A stretch of 64,000 nucleotides of DNA from Serratia proteamaculans (lineage in GTDB: Bacteria; Pseudomonadota; Gammaproteobacteria; Enterobacterales; Enterobacteriaceae), in assembly GCF_013337185.1 (NCBI RefSeq), contig NZ_SWDE01000005.1, forward strand, positions 247,706 through 311,705, in the 5' to 3' direction. The notes under the pieces are model-generated. The model saw only the letters and a list, made by a program, of their open reading frames with translations, ran no database searches and had not been told where the DNA came from. Positions 10,758-20,120 of the stretch are shown here, one piece after another. The translations under genes and the position numbers were made by a program. Numbering within the stretch: the stretch's first letter is position 1; the number at the start of each line of letters is the position of its first letter.

Positions 10758-11843
10758 TTAGTCCTGTGGTTGAACCTCTATTTTACCTTGTTCCACGCGG
10801 AACATCTTGCCCTTTTCACCGGCCATATCGGTCACTTGTTCAGCACTGACAGCACTGACAAAAACCTGGGCCTGGGTGGCTTTCAGGCGATCGGCCAGCA
10901 ACCGGCGACGGCCGGTGTCCAGCTCGGAGGCAAAATCATCAATCAGATACAGGCAACGCCGCCCGCTCTGCCGGGTGAGAAACTCACCCTGCGCTAAGCG
11001 CAACGCGCACATCAGCAGTTTCAGCTGACCGCGCGATAACAAATCCTCTACCGGCGTGCCATCGGCACGGATGCGAAAGTCCGCTTTATGCGGCCCCACC
11101 GCGGTATAGGTTAACGCCCTGTCGCGCTCAAACTGGCGCTCCAGTAGCTCTCCGTAGTCACTCTCTTTGTCCCAGCCACGCTGGAAAGAGAAACTCAGGG
11201 CAAATTCGGGCAAAAACTGCGCGCATGTCGCGGTAATATCCGCGGCAATCGCGTCGCTGTAAGCTGCCCGCCACTCGCTGATACGCTCGGCCAACGGGAT
11301 CAATTCCTGATCCCAGGCACGGATCTGCGCATAGCGACTGACCTGGCGCAGCGCGGCATTGCGCTGCTTCAGTAACCGTTTCAGGTTGCTCCAGGCGGTG
11401 AAAAAACCGGGTTCGTTATGAAAACAGCCCCAGTCCAGGAAGGCGCGCCGGAATTTCGGCCCACCGTTTAGCAGGGTAAAACCTTCGGGGGTAATCAGTT
11501 GCATCGGCAAAAGCTGCGCCAGTTCAGCCACTTTGTGGCCGTCGCTGCCATCGATGCGCACCTTGCTGTCCCCCTGACGGCTCTTGCTTAATCCTACGGA
11601 TATTTCACGCTCTGCACCGTCAATACGGCCGTGCAAAATAAACTCAGGCTGGTCGTGGCGGATCACCCGACCGGCCTGCAGGCTGCGAAACGCCCGCCCG
11701 TGCCCAAGGGTATACACCGCCTCAAGCACGCTGGTCTTTCCGCTGCCATTGGCACCCACCAGAAAGTTGAATCCCGGCGCCAGCGCCAAATCGGCAGCTT
11801 CTATATTACGGAAATCTTTAATCAGTAAACGCGTCAGAGCCAT
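10758..11843 (-). CDS. recF: DNA repair and recombination ATPase RecF
   Basis: SMC-like ATPase that works with RecO and RecR to load RecA at single-strand gaps. The 361-residue protein has Walker [10 protein letters not shown] (about 30-38) and C-terminal signature and Walker B elements ([21 protein letters not shown]). It ends 18 bases before gyrB. In E. coli recF follows dnaN without a gap; here an ERIC element separates them, so recF translation cannot be coupled to dnaN in the same way. Confidence 0.97.
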
Positions 11844-11881
11844 GCAATCTCTTTACCCATGACGGTAAGTTATTCAACCTT

Positions 11882-12008
11882 ATATACCCTATGGATTTCA
11901 AGTTGCGGCTAGGCGGCCAGCTAGCTTATCCCCAGGCGCTTACTTAACTAAGTAACTGGGGTAAGCTAGTGCAGCTAACAACGCTGCAGCTTGAAAGACG
12001 ACGGGTAT
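11882..12008. repeat. ERIC element (enterobacterial repetitive intergenic consensus)
   Basis: A 127-base imperfect palindrome between dnaN and recF. Its ends, ATACCCTATGGATTTCAAG on the left and CTTGAAAGACGACGGGTAT on the right, are inverted copies of each other. The core contains CCCCAGGCGCTTACTTAACT and AAGTAACTGGGGTAAGC, close to the sequences used as ERIC typing primers. It stops three bases before the dnaN stop codon, so it is transcribed with dnaN and recF and would fold into a long RNA hairpin. Confidence 0.88.
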
Positions 12009-12011
12009 GAA

Positions 12012-13112
12012 CTACAACCGCATTGGCATGACGACGTACGCAGCAGACTTACTGGCACCGTCTTCGATCTGCACGCTGGAAACCGAGTCGGTCAGCAGCA
12101 GGCGCACATCTTCACACTTGAGCGCGTTCAATACGTCCAGCACGTAGCTGACGTTGAAACCAATTTCCATCTCGGTGCCGTCGTAGCTGACATCGAGGAT
12201 CTCTTCCGCTTCTTCCTGTTCAGGGTTGTTGGCGGTGATCTTGAGTTGGTTTTGGCTGACATACAGGCGCACGCCGCGGAACTTTTCGTTCGACAAAATG
12301 GCCGCACGAGCAAACGCCTGCTTGAGCAGATCGCAGCCGGCTTCCAGCGTTTTGTCCGGGTTCTTCGGCAATACGCGACGATAGTCAGGGAAACGGCCAT
12401 CAACCAGCTTGGAAGTGAAGATAAAGTCACCGACGTGGGCGCGAATGTTGTTACTGCCGATCTGCAGCTGCAGCAGCGTATCGCCACCGTCCAGCAGACG
12501 CACCAGCTCCATCACCCCTTTACGCGGCACGATCACCGAATGCGATGGCAATTGCTGGCCGATCGGCATTGAGCACACCGCCAGGCGGTGACCATCGGTC
12601 GCCACGGTACGCAGTTCTTCACCTTCGGTTTCGAACAGCATGCCGTTTAAGTAGTAGCGCACGTCCTGATGAGCCATCGAGAACTGCGTGGCTTCGATCA
12701 GGCGCTTAAGGGTCGCCTGCGGCAGAGAAAATTCAACTTCACTCTGCCAGTCGTCCAGGTTCGGGAAATCCACCGCCGGCAACGTAGAAAGAGAGAAGCG
12801 ACTGCGGCCGGAACGCACCAGCATACGCTCGCCTTCCAGCGTCACAGTGATCTCGGCCCCTTCAGGCAAGCCACGGCAGATATCAAAGAGTTTACGCGCG
12901 GGGACGGTAGTCGCGCCCGCCTCATGAGGTTGGGACAGGGCAACGCGTGCCACCATCTCCATCTCCAGATCGGTGCCGGTCAACAGCAGGCAGCCTTCCG
13001 TCACCTGCAACAGCAGGTTACCCAGAATTGGCAGCGTTGGGCGGCCGCCCAGCGGGCTGCTCACCTGTTGCAGTGGTTTTAGCAGATGCTCACGTTCAAC
13101 GATAAATTTCAT
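12012..13112 (-). CDS. dnaN: DNA polymerase III beta sliding clamp
   Basis: Dimeric ring clamp that tethers the replicative polymerase and other client proteins to DNA. The 366 residues are the standard length for three clamp domains, starting MKFIVEREHLLKPLQQV and ending with the conserved YVVMPMRL tail that lines the client-binding cleft. Only four bases separate it from dnaA, so it is probably transcribed from dnaA promoters as well as from promoters inside dnaA. Confidence 0.98.
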   Translation of the reverse strand: MKFIVEREHLLKPLQQVSSPLGGRPTLPILGNLLLQVTEGCLLLTGTDLEMEMVARVALSQPHEAGATTVPARKLFDICRGLPEGAEITVTLEGERMLVRSGRSRFSLSTLPAVDFPNLDDWQSEVEFSLPQATLKRLIEATQFSMAHQDVRYYLNGMLFETEGEELRTVATDGHRLAVCSMPIGQQLPSHSVIVPRKGVMELVRLLDGGDTLLQLQIGSNNIRAHVGDFIFTSKLVDGRFPDYRRVLPKNPDKTLEAGCDLLKQAFARAAILSNEKFRGVRLYVSQNQLKITANNPEQEEAEEILDVSYDGTEMEIGFNVSYVLDVLNALKCEDVRLLLTDSVSSVQIEDGASKSAAYVVMPMRL

Positions 13113-13116
13113 AGCG

Positions 13117-14508
13117 CTAGGAAGATAATGTTCTGATTAAATTGGAGAAATCTTCTTTGATGTCGTGACTTTCCTCACGCAGCTGCTCGATCTTCCGGCA
13201 GGCGTGCAACACCGTGGTATGGTCGCGGCCACCAAACGCATCGCCGATTTCTGGCAGGCTGTGGTTGGTGAGCTCTTTTGCCAGCGCCATCGCCATTTGG
13301 CGGGGACGGGCAACGGAACGCGAGCGCCGCTTGGACAACAAATCAGCGATTTTAATTTTATAGTATTCCGCCACCGTCTTTTGAATATTATCGATGGTGA
13401 CCAGCTTTTCCTGCAGTGCCAGCAGATCGCGCAGCGCTTCACGCACGAAATCAATGGTAATGGCACGGCCGGTAAAGTTTGCGTTGGCGATCACGCGGTT
13501 CAACGCCCCTTCGAGCTCACGCACGTTGGAACGCAGGCGCTTGGCGATAAAGAACGCCACTTCGCCCGGCAGACGGATATTATTCTCGTCGGCCTTTTTC
13601 ATCAGGATCGCTACGCGGGTTTCCAGCTCCGGCGGTTCGATCGCGACCGTCAGCCCCCAACCGAAGCGGGATTTCAGACGATCTTCCACGCCGTTAATCT
13701 CTTTCGGATAACGGTCCGAGGTCAGGATAATCTGCTGATTGCCTTCCAACAGGGCGTTAAAGGTATGGAAGAACTCTTCCTGCGAACGCTCTTTGTTGGC
13801 AAAAAATTGGATGTCATCGATCAGCAGCGCATCGACCGAACGGTAATAACGCTTAAATTCTTCAATGGCGTTGTTCTGCAAGGCTTTGACCATGTCCTGC
13901 ACAAAGCGTTCAGAGTGCATATAGACCACTTTGGCGTTGGCCTTGCGTGCCATGATGCCGTTGCCCACCGCATGCAACAGGTGAGTTTTACCCAGACCGG
14001 TGCCGCCATAAAGGAACAACGGGTTATAGGCACCGCCCGGGTTATCGGCCACCTGACGGGCCGCCGCACGCGCCAACTGGTTGGATTTACCCTCAACAAA
14101 GTTATCAAAGGTGTGCTTTGGGTTAACGTTGGAGCGGTAAGAAAGCTCAGGCTGCGGCGCCGCGTTGTCCCAGCTTGGGCGGGATGGCGCTGCAACGCGA
14201 ACTATTGGCGCGCTGGGTGCGCTAACGCTGGCGGTGACGGTCTGGCTGATGATTTGGGAGAGGGGTTTACTGCCCACTTCAAAACGCAGCAATGGGGCAT
14301 CCGTACCGCAGAAATCATTCAACAGGCCATTGATATTGTTTAAGTACTTATCGCGAACCCAGTCCAGCACAAAACGATTGGGCGCATAAAGCGCCAGGGT
14401 GTTGTCACTCAGTTCCGCCTGCAATGGGCGTATCCACATACTAAATTCTGTGGCAGGTAACTCATCCTGCAATCGGGCAAGACACTGCTGCCAAAGCGAA
14501 AGTGACAC
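13117..14508 (-). CDS. dnaA: Chromosomal replication initiator DnaA
   Basis: AAA+ ATPase that binds DnaA boxes at oriC and opens the 13-mers. In 463 residues it shows the N-terminal DnaB-interacting domain, a variable linker (about 85-125), Walker [10 protein letters not shown] (about 168-176), Walker [10 protein letters not shown] and the C-terminal signature of domain [20 protein letters not shown]. The GTG at 14506-14508 is preferred because GGAG stands a few bases upstream and the protein then begins [10 protein letters not shown] as in E. coli; an in-frame GTG four codons earlier overlaps that ribosome binding site. It is first in the dnaA-dnaN-recF-gyrB cluster. Confidence 0.98.
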   Translation of the reverse strand: MSLSLWQQCLARLQDELPATEFSMWIRPLQAELSDNTLALYAPNRFVLDWVRDKYLNNINGLLNDFCGTDAPLLRFEVGSKPLSQIISQTVTASVSAPSAPIVRVAAPSRPSWDNAAPQPELSYRSNVNPKHTFDNFVEGKSNQLARAAARQVADNPGGAYNPLFLYGGTGLGKTHLLHAVGNGIMARKANAKVVYMHSERFVQDMVKALQNNAIEEFKRYYRSVDALLIDDIQFFANKERSQEEFFHTFNALLEGNQQIILTSDRYPKEINGVEDRLKSRFGWGLTVAIEPPELETRVAILMKKADENNIRLPGEVAFFIAKRLRSNVRELEGALNRVIANANFTGRAITIDFVREALRDLLALQEKLVTIDNIQKTVAEYYKIKIADLLSKRRSRSVARPRQMAMALAKELTNHSLPEIGDAFGGRDHTTVLHACRKIEQLREESHDIKEDFSNLIRTLSS

Positions 14509-14639
14509 GGCGGACTCCACTCGAACAAGATCAATAAAAGAAAAGAATCAGGCTAATTTTTTTATAACTCATGATTTTTGACACATACCCGGCATCGGCT
14601 GTTTGCCTGTGGGGGATGCGAACCGCCTTTCACGGTTTA

Positions 14640-14760
14640 TGTCCCTCACGATCCCCGCTTGAGAGATCGCGATCGGAATGACGGATCATAGCGCAATCCG
14701 CGCAAGAGATCCTCCTCTTCATCACAGATTAGATCCATTTTATCCACAGGCCCCGGCCTG
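14640..14760 (-). promoter_or_regulatory. dnaA regulatory region with DnaA box and clustered GATC sites
   Basis: A perfect DnaA box, TTATCCACA, lies at 14740-14748, about 230 bases upstream of the dnaA start. Seven GATC sites fall within about 120 bases. This matches the known logic of dnaA autorepression by DnaA and sequestration by SeqA in enterobacteria. A TATGAT sequence, read on the minus strand near 14687-14692, is a possible -10 element. Confidence 0.8.
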
Positions 14761-14899
14761 CGGCGATCTTTTCGCCAGCCTCGCTACATTGCAGGCAAAA
14801 ACCCGCCTGCGGAAAGGTATTTTTTACATTGTCAACCGGTTATACCCTGTTATCCACGCCGGATCCTTGGCTTTCCCCCCAAGGATCGCATCGGGATCC

Positions 14900-14927
14900 T
14901 TGCGATTTACCCCCGAGTCCGTATAAT
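14900..14927 (+). promoter_or_regulatory. rpmH upstream promoter candidate
   Basis: TTGCGA (14900-14905) and TATAAT (14922-14927) are separated by 16 bases and point towards rpmH. A second near-perfect DnaA box, TTATCCACG, is at 14850-14858. Between them GATCCTTGG and CCAAGGATC form a hairpin (14862-14887), and a third copy, GGATCCTTG, overlaps the -35 element. Confidence 0.65.
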
Positions 14928-15058
14928 CTTCGCCCTACGTGTGTACCTGGTTCCTAAATGGTGTGTCATTAACCGGACAGGATTCTGCGGTGACCACGGG
15001 CCAATACCGGATTTTACTCCGAATTGGCAGACAACCAGGTAGGCTAGCGCAATGTGAA

Positions 15059-15087
15059 TTGACTCAGGACTGTACAATTATTACAAT
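15059..15087 (+). promoter_or_regulatory. rpmH proximal promoter
   Basis: TTGACT (15059-15064), a 17-base spacer and TACAAT (15082-15087) make a near-consensus sigma-70 promoter about 100 bases upstream of rpmH. No gene is seen between dnaA and rpmH. Confidence 0.8.
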
Positions 15088-15179
15088 CCCGCCTCTTTAT
15101 ATATTGCGATTGAGGCGTCGGTCGTCTTCACGCCGAATAGCCAAACGCGTTTACTGATCAGTAATTATTTTAAGTTTAG

Positions 15180-15332
<153 letters not shown>

Positions 15333-15350
15333 TAAAAGCTAACCCGCTGA

Positions 15351-15710
15351 GTGGTTAAGCTCGCTTTTCCCAGGGAGTTACGTTTGTTAACTCCCACTCA
15401 CTTCACTTTCGTCTTCCAGCAGCCACAACGGGCTGGCACGCCGCAAATCACCATCCTCGGCCGCCTGAACCAGCTGGGGCATCCCCGCATCGGTCTTACC
15501 GTCGCCAAAAAACACGTCAAACGCGCGCATGAACGCAACCGGATCAAACGCCTAACCCGCGAAAGCTTCCGTTTACTTCAGCACGAGTTACCGGCGATGG
15601 ATTTTGTCGTGGTGGCCAAAAAAGGGATAGCGGATTTGGATAACCGTGCACTGACGGAAGCTTTGGAAAAATTATGGCGTCGCCACTGTCGCCAGGCTCC
15701 CGCATCCTGA
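15351..15710 (+). CDS. rnpA: Ribonuclease P protein component
   Basis: Protein cofactor of RNase P, which helps the catalytic RNA bind precursor tRNA and trim its 5' leader. The 119-residue basic protein starts at a GTG ([14 protein letters not shown]) as in E. coli and carries the RNR signature [15 protein letters not shown] that contacts the RNA. It overlaps yidD by 37 bases in another frame, a conserved arrangement that ties their expression together. Confidence 0.97.
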   Translation: MVKLAFPRELRLLTPTHFTFVFQQPQRAGTPQITILGRLNQLGHPRIGLTVAKKHVKRAHERNRIKRLTRESFRLLQHELPAMDFVVVAKKGIADLDNRALTEALEKLWRRHCRQAPAS

Positions 15711-15931
15711 TCGGGCTGGTGCGGGCTTACCAGCTCGTCATCAGTCCGCTGCTTGGGCCTCGTTGTCGCTTCCAGCCGACATGCTCTCATTACGCAATTG
15801 AGGCATTAAGCAGGTTTGGCATGATAAAAGGCAGTTGGTTAGCATTGAAACGCGTATTAAAATGCCACCCCTTGAACCCAGGTGGCGATGATCCCGTGCC
15901 GCCGAAACCCGACGATAACAGAGAACACTAA
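15674..15931 (+). CDS. yidD: Membrane protein insertion efficiency factor YidD
   Basis: Small inner-membrane-associated protein that assists YidC-dependent insertion. The 85 residues include the family hallmarks [33 protein letters not shown] and [10 protein letters not shown] with their conserved cysteines. An amphipathic N-terminal helix is expected to lie on the membrane. It starts inside rnpA and stops two bases before yidC. Confidence 0.96.
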   Translation: MASPLSPGSRILIGLVRAYQLVISPLLGPRCRFQPTCSHYAIEALSRFGMIKGSWLALKRVLKCHPLNPGGDDPVPPKPDDNREH

Positions 15932-15933
15932 CG

Positions 15934-17571
15934 ATGGATTCGCAACGCAATCTTCTCCTCATCGCTCTGCTGTTCGTGTCTTTCATGATCTGGCAAGCCT
16001 GGCAAACGGACAACGCTCCGCAACCAGTCGCGCAGACCACGCAACAGACTTCGAACCCTGCTACCGGTGATGCCGCAAGCTCAGCAGTTCCAGCCAGTGG
16101 CCAAGGTAAACTGATTACCGTAAACACTGACGTGCTGTCGCTGACCATCAACACCCGTGGTGGTGATATCGAGCAGGCTAAACTGTTGGCCTACCCGGAC
16201 ACTCTGGGTTCATCGACGCCATTCCAGCTGCTGGAAACCACACCGGCATTTGTTTATCAGGCGCAAAGCGGCCTGACCGGCAGAAACGGTCCGGATAACC
16301 CGGCAAACGGCGAACGTCCTCTGTTCCAGGCGGCGCAGGACAGCTACACCCTGCCGGAAGGCCAGGAAGAGCTGCGCATCCCGCTGACCTTTACCGGTAA
16401 AGACGGTGCAATCTACACCAAGACTTTCGTGCTCAAGCGTAACCATTACGCGGTTGGCGTTGACTACAACGTCGACAACAAAAGCACCACTCCGCTGGAA
16501 CTGACCCTGTTCGGCCAACTGAAGCAGACCACCGAGCTGCCTAAGCACCGTGACACCGGCAGCAACAACTTCGCCCTGCACACCTTCCGTGGCGCGGCGT
16601 ACTCTTCCAGCGATGACAAATATCAGAAGTATGCGTTCGATAAGGACGAGAACCTGAGCGTGACCACCCAGGGCGGTTGGGTTGCAATGCTGCAACAATA
16701 CTTCGCCACCGCGTGGGTACCGGCAACTCAGGGTAGCAATACCTTCTATACCGCCAAGCCTGGCGACAACCTGTCTACCATCGGCTTCAAATCGACTCCG
16801 GTAGTGGTGCAGCCTGGTGCGCAGCAGCAACTGAACGCCACCCTGTGGGTTGGCCCGGAGCTGCAGGATCAGATGGCCCAACTGGCGCCGCATCTGGACC
16901 TGACCGTGGATTACGGTTGGTTGTGGTTCATCTCCCAGCCGCTGTTCAAACTGCTGAAGTTCATCCACGGCTTTATCGGTAACTGGGGCTTCTCAATTAT
17001 CATCATCACCTTCATCGTGCGCGGCATCATGTACCCGCTGACCAAAGCGCAGTACACCTCGATGGCGAAAATGCGCATGCTGCAGCCAAAACTGCAGGCG
17101 ATGCGTGAGCGTATCGGTGATGACAAGCAGCGCATGAGCCAGGAAATGATGGCGCTGTACAAGTCTGAGAAAGTGAATCCGTTGGGGGGTTGTCTGCCGC
17201 TGGTTATCCAGATGCCAATCTTCCTGGCGCTGTACTACATGTTGATGGGCTCGGTTGAACTGCGTCATGCGCCGTTCGCTCTGTGGATCCATGACCTGTC
17301 AGCGCAAGACCCGTACTACATCTTGCCAATCCTGATGGGCGTGACGATGTTCTTCATTCAGAAGATGTCGCCGACCACCGTGACTGACCCGATGCAGCAG
17401 AAAATCATGACCTTCATGCCGGTGATCTTCACAGTGTTCTTCCTGTGGTTCCCGTCCGGTCTGGTGCTGTACTACATCGTCAGTAACCTGGTGACCATCC
17501 TCCAGCAGCAGTTGATTTACCGCGGCCTGGAAAAACGTGGTTTACACAGCCGCGACAAGAAAAAGACCTAA
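15934..17571 (+). CDS. yidC: Membrane protein insertase YidC
   Basis: Inserts and folds inner-membrane proteins, alone or with SecYEG; its clients include the F0 subunits encoded later in this window. The 545-residue protein has an N-terminal anchor (about 5-24), a large periplasmic domain (about 25-345) and the conserved membrane core with [16 protein letters not shown], the substrate-groove arginine and the hairpin around [14 protein letters not shown]. The C-terminus [16 protein letters not shown] is basic and cytosolic. It follows yidD by two bases. Confidence 0.97.
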   Translation: MDSQRNLLLIALLFVSFMIWQAWQTDNAPQPVAQTTQQTSNPATGDAASSAVPASGQGKLITVNTDVLSLTINTRGGDIEQAKLLAYPDTLGSSTPFQLLETTPAFVYQAQSGLTGRNGPDNPANGERPLFQAAQDSYTLPEGQEELRIPLTFTGKDGAIYTKTFVLKRNHYAVGVDYNVDNKSTTPLELTLFGQLKQTTELPKHRDTGSNNFALHTFRGAAYSSSDDKYQKYAFDKDENLSVTTQGGWVAMLQQYFATAWVPATQGSNTFYTAKPGDNLSTIGFKSTPVVVQPGAQQQLNATLWVGPELQDQMAQLAPHLDLTVDYGWLWFISQPLFKLLKFIHGFIGNWGFSIIIITFIVRGIMYPLTKAQYTSMAKMRMLQPKLQAMRERIGDDKQRMSQEMMALYKSEKVNPLGGCLPLVIQMPIFLALYYMLMGSVELRHAPFALWIHDLSAQDPYYILPILMGVTMFFIQKMSPTTVTDPMQQKIMTFMPVIFTVFFLWFPSGLVLYYIVSNLVTILQQQLIYRGLEKRGLHSRDKKKT

Positions 17572-17582
17572 GCGTATTGTAG

Positions 17583-17643
17583 GGGTTCGGCGCGCTGAAC
17601 CCTTGCTGCGAGAGATAAGAGGCGGTCATTAGACCGCCTTTTT
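17583..17643 (+). terminator. Tandem hairpins after yidC
   Basis: GGGTTC-N8-GAACCC (17583-17602) is followed by GGCGGTC-atta-GACCGCC (17621-17638) and TTTTT. The second is a typical Rho-independent terminator and separates yidC from mnmE. Confidence 0.88.
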
Positions 17644-17674
17644 GCATATTGAATTGCCAGAGAAGAGAATCACT

Positions 17675-19039
17675 ATGAGCACCACCGATACCATCGTAGC
17701 CCAAGCCACCCCGCCGGGACGCGGCGGCGTCGGCATTCTGCGTATTTCCGGCCGTGGCGCCAAAGACGTCGCCCAGGCCCTGCTTGGCAAACTACCCAAG
17801 CCGCGTTACGCCGATTACCTGCCGTTCCGCGATGCCGCAGGTGCCACCCTCGATCAGGGCATCGCACTGTGGTTCCCGGGCCCTAATTCGTTTACCGGCG
17901 AAGACGTACTGGAGCTACAAGGCCATGGCGGGCCGGTGATCCTCGATCTGCTGCTCAAACGCGTATTGGCGCTGCCAGGCATGCGCATCGCGCGGCCGGG
18001 CGAGTTTTCCGAACGCGCATTCCTCAATGACAAGCTGGATCTGGCGCAGGCCGAGGCGATTGCCGACCTGATCGATGCCAGTTCCGAGCAGGCGGCACGC
18101 TCAGCCATGAACTCGCTGCAGGGGGCTTTTTCCACCCGCATCCACCAGCTTGTGGAAGCACTTACTCACCTGCGGATCTACGTAGAAGCGGCCATCGACT
18201 TCCCCGATGAGGAAATCGACTTCCTGTCTGACGGTAAAATCGAAGCGCAGCTCAACGGCGTCATGGCCGATCTGGACAGCGTACGCGCCGAAGCACGCCA
18301 GGGCAGCCTGCTGCGTGAAGGGATGAAGGTGGTGATCGCCGGGCGGCCAAACGCCGGTAAATCCAGCCTGCTTAACGCATTAGCCGGCCGCGAGGCAGCC
18401 ATTGTTACCGATATCGCCGGCACCACCCGCGATGTTCTGCGCGAACATATTCACATCGACGGCATGCCATTGCACATCATCGATACCGCCGGCCTGCGTG
18501 AAGCTATCGACGAAGTTGAGCGCATCGGTATCGAACGTGCATGGAACGAGATCGAACAGGCGGATCGCGTACTGTTTATGGTTGATGGCACTACCACCGC
18601 GGCCACCGAACCGGCTGAGATTTGGCCCGAGTTTATGGCGCGTCTGCCGCACCGCCTGCCGATCACCGTGGTGCGCAATAAAGCCGACATCACCGGTGAG
18701 ACGCTGGGTATGACAGAAGTGAATGGCCACTCACTTATTCGCCTGTCGGCGCGTACCGGTGAAGGCATCGATCTGCTGCGTGACCACCTGAAGCAGAGCA
18801 TGGGCTTCACCAGCAATATGGAAGGCGGCTTCCTGGCACGCCGTCGCCACCTGCAGGCGCTTGAACAAGCGGCCCAGCATCTGGTTGAGGGCAAAGAACA
18901 GTTAGTGAGCGCTTACGCTGGGGAGCTGTTGGCCGAGGAATTGCGCCTGGCGCAGCAAGCGCTGAGTGAAATCACCGGTGAATTTACCTCCGACGACCTG
19001 TTGGGACGCATTTTCTCCAGTTTCTGCATCGGTAAATAA
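17675..19039 (+). CDS. mnmE: tRNA modification GTPase MnmE
   Basis: With MnmG (also in this window) it makes the cmnm5 modification at wobble uridine 34 of several tRNAs. The 454 residues equal the E. coli length. The N-terminal folate-binding domain begins [18 protein letters not shown] domain inserted into the helical domain carries G1 [13 protein letters not shown]3 DTAG and G4 NKAD, and the C-terminal CIGK motif supplies the essential cysteine. The ATG at 17675 is chosen from the family N-terminus. Confidence 0.97.
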   Translation: MSTTDTIVAQATPPGRGGVGILRISGRGAKDVAQALLGKLPKPRYADYLPFRDAAGATLDQGIALWFPGPNSFTGEDVLELQGHGGPVILDLLLKRVLALPGMRIARPGEFSERAFLNDKLDLAQAEAIADLIDASSEQAARSAMNSLQGAFSTRIHQLVEALTHLRIYVEAAIDFPDEEIDFLSDGKIEAQLNGVMADLDSVRAEARQGSLLREGMKVVIAGRPNAGKSSLLNALAGREAAIVTDIAGTTRDVLREHIHIDGMPLHIIDTAGLREAIDEVERIGIERAWNEIEQADRVLFMVDGTTTAATEPAEIWPEFMARLPHRLPITVVRNKADITGETLGMTEVNGHSLIRLSARTGEGIDLLRDHLKQSMGFTSNMEGGFLARRRHLQALEQAAQHLVEGKEQLVSAYAGELLAEELRLAQQALSEITGEFTSDDLLGRIFSSFCIGK

Positions 19040-19197
19040 GCCAAAAATACGGCCCAGGGCTGATTTTTCACCACCAGAGCGGGTAAATCATTTTACCTGC
19101 TCTCGGTGATTGATGCCTGAGCGGCCGGTCACAGCACCCTTCAGTGCCAACGCGATATACTGAGCGGCCAAGGATCCCCTCTCAGGAAAGAGCAGGC

Positions 19198-19998
19198 ATG
19201 GCATTAACCCTCAGAGTGTTGCTGGAAAACCGACGCGCCGCCGGCGTGGACAAGTCATTGCAGGCTAAAGCCGGGTTAAGCCTGTTGATTCAGGATGAAA
19301 CCGACTCGGTTTTATTCGATACCGGCCCTGACGGCAGTTTTCTGCATAACGCGACGCTGATGGGCATCGACCTGTCCGGATTAACCGCGACCGTGCTGTC
19401 ACATGGCCATTATGACCACTGCGGTGGCGTCCCCTGGTTACCCGATAACAGCCGTATCATCTGCCACCCGCAAATCGCCGACGAGCGCCACGCAGCCATG
19501 AAACTGCTTGGCCGCACAAAAAAAATCAAAAAACTCTCGCTGGATATCGATTATTCGCGCCATCGCATGGAATACAGCAGCGCCCCCCTGCATATCACCG
19601 ATCGCTTTATGTGGTCAGGGGAGATCGCGGTTGCCAAACCGAAGGCCTATGGCGTGATCAATGGCAAAACTGAAGCGGTGGATTACGTTATCGACGAGGG
19701 CGTGCTGATTTATAAGTCCGATCGCGGGCTGGTGATTATTACCGGCTGTGGGCATCGCGGGATCATTAACATCGTGCGCCACTGCCAAAAGATCACCGGG
19801 GTCAGTAAGATCCATGCGTTGATCGGCGGATTCCATCTGCGTTGCGCATCGCCGCGCCAGATATGGCAGGTTCGCCAGTTTCTGAATCAGCAAAAACCGG
19901 AAAAACTCATGGGCTGCCATTGTACCGGAACCTGGGGACGGCTGTGGCTGCCGGAGATGATATCACCGGCGACGGGTGACACTTTCGTTCTGGAATAA
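19198..19998 (+). CDS. Metallo-beta-lactamase-fold hydrolase
   Basis: Predicted zinc-dependent hydrolase of 266 residues. The metal motif is SHGHYDHCGG (H69, H71, D73, H74), with further ligand candidates in GCGHRGI and GGFHL. It resembles the COG1237 group, which includes proteins annotated as dihydropterin ribofuranosylaminobenzene phosphate synthase-like, but no specific reaction can be assigned. The ATG at 19198 follows AGGA and opens directly on the first strand. No signal peptide is seen, so it is cytosolic. It occupies the place where E. coli has the tna operon. Confidence 0.8.
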   Translation: MALTLRVLLENRRAAGVDKSLQAKAGLSLLIQDETDSVLFDTGPDGSFLHNATLMGIDLSGLTATVLSHGHYDHCGGVPWLPDNSRIICHPQIADERHAAMKLLGRTKKIKKLSLDIDYSRHRMEYSSAPLHITDRFMWSGEIAVAKPKAYGVINGKTEAVDYVIDEGVLIYKSDRGLVIITGCGHRGIINIVRHCQKITGVSKIHALIGGFHLRCASPRQIWQVRQFLNQQKPEKLMGCHCTGTWGRLWLPEMISPATGDTFVLE

Positions 19999-20082
19999 TA
20001 CGCCAACAAGTACATTCGTTTTCCCCGCCGAACGGTTGAACAAGGTCCGCTACCTCCTCCGACTTGCCAAAACTCACCTAAG

Positions 20083-20115
20083 CTTATCTCTGTAACTTCT
20101 GTCGGGAGAGATAAG
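20083..20115 (+). promoter_or_regulatory. Leader hairpin over the iucD-like ribosome binding site
   Basis: CTTATCTCT (20083-20091) pairs perfectly with AGAGATAAG (20107-20115), ending five bases before the ATG at 20121. The purine-rich ribosome binding region GGGAGAGATAAG lies in the loop and 3' arm, so pairing would hide it. A control role is inferred; no Fur box was recognised nearby. Confidence 0.45.
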
Positions 20116-20120
20116 AAAAA

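Noticed and set aside
13165..14343. Plus-strand reading frame of 392 codons
   Set aside because: Antisense shadow of dnaA; composition reflects codon use of the real gene.
14506..14520. Alternative GTG start of dnaA at 14520
   Set aside because: It overlaps the GGAG that serves the GTG at 14508, and homologues begin at the latter.
14939..15157. Plus-strand frame of 72 codons upstream of rpmH, considered as a leader peptide
   Set aside because: It runs across the rpmH proximal promoter and has no conserved or typical features.
20000..20120. Fur box before the IucD-like gene
   Set aside because: No sequence close to GATAATGATAATCATTATC was found; only the hairpin was seen.
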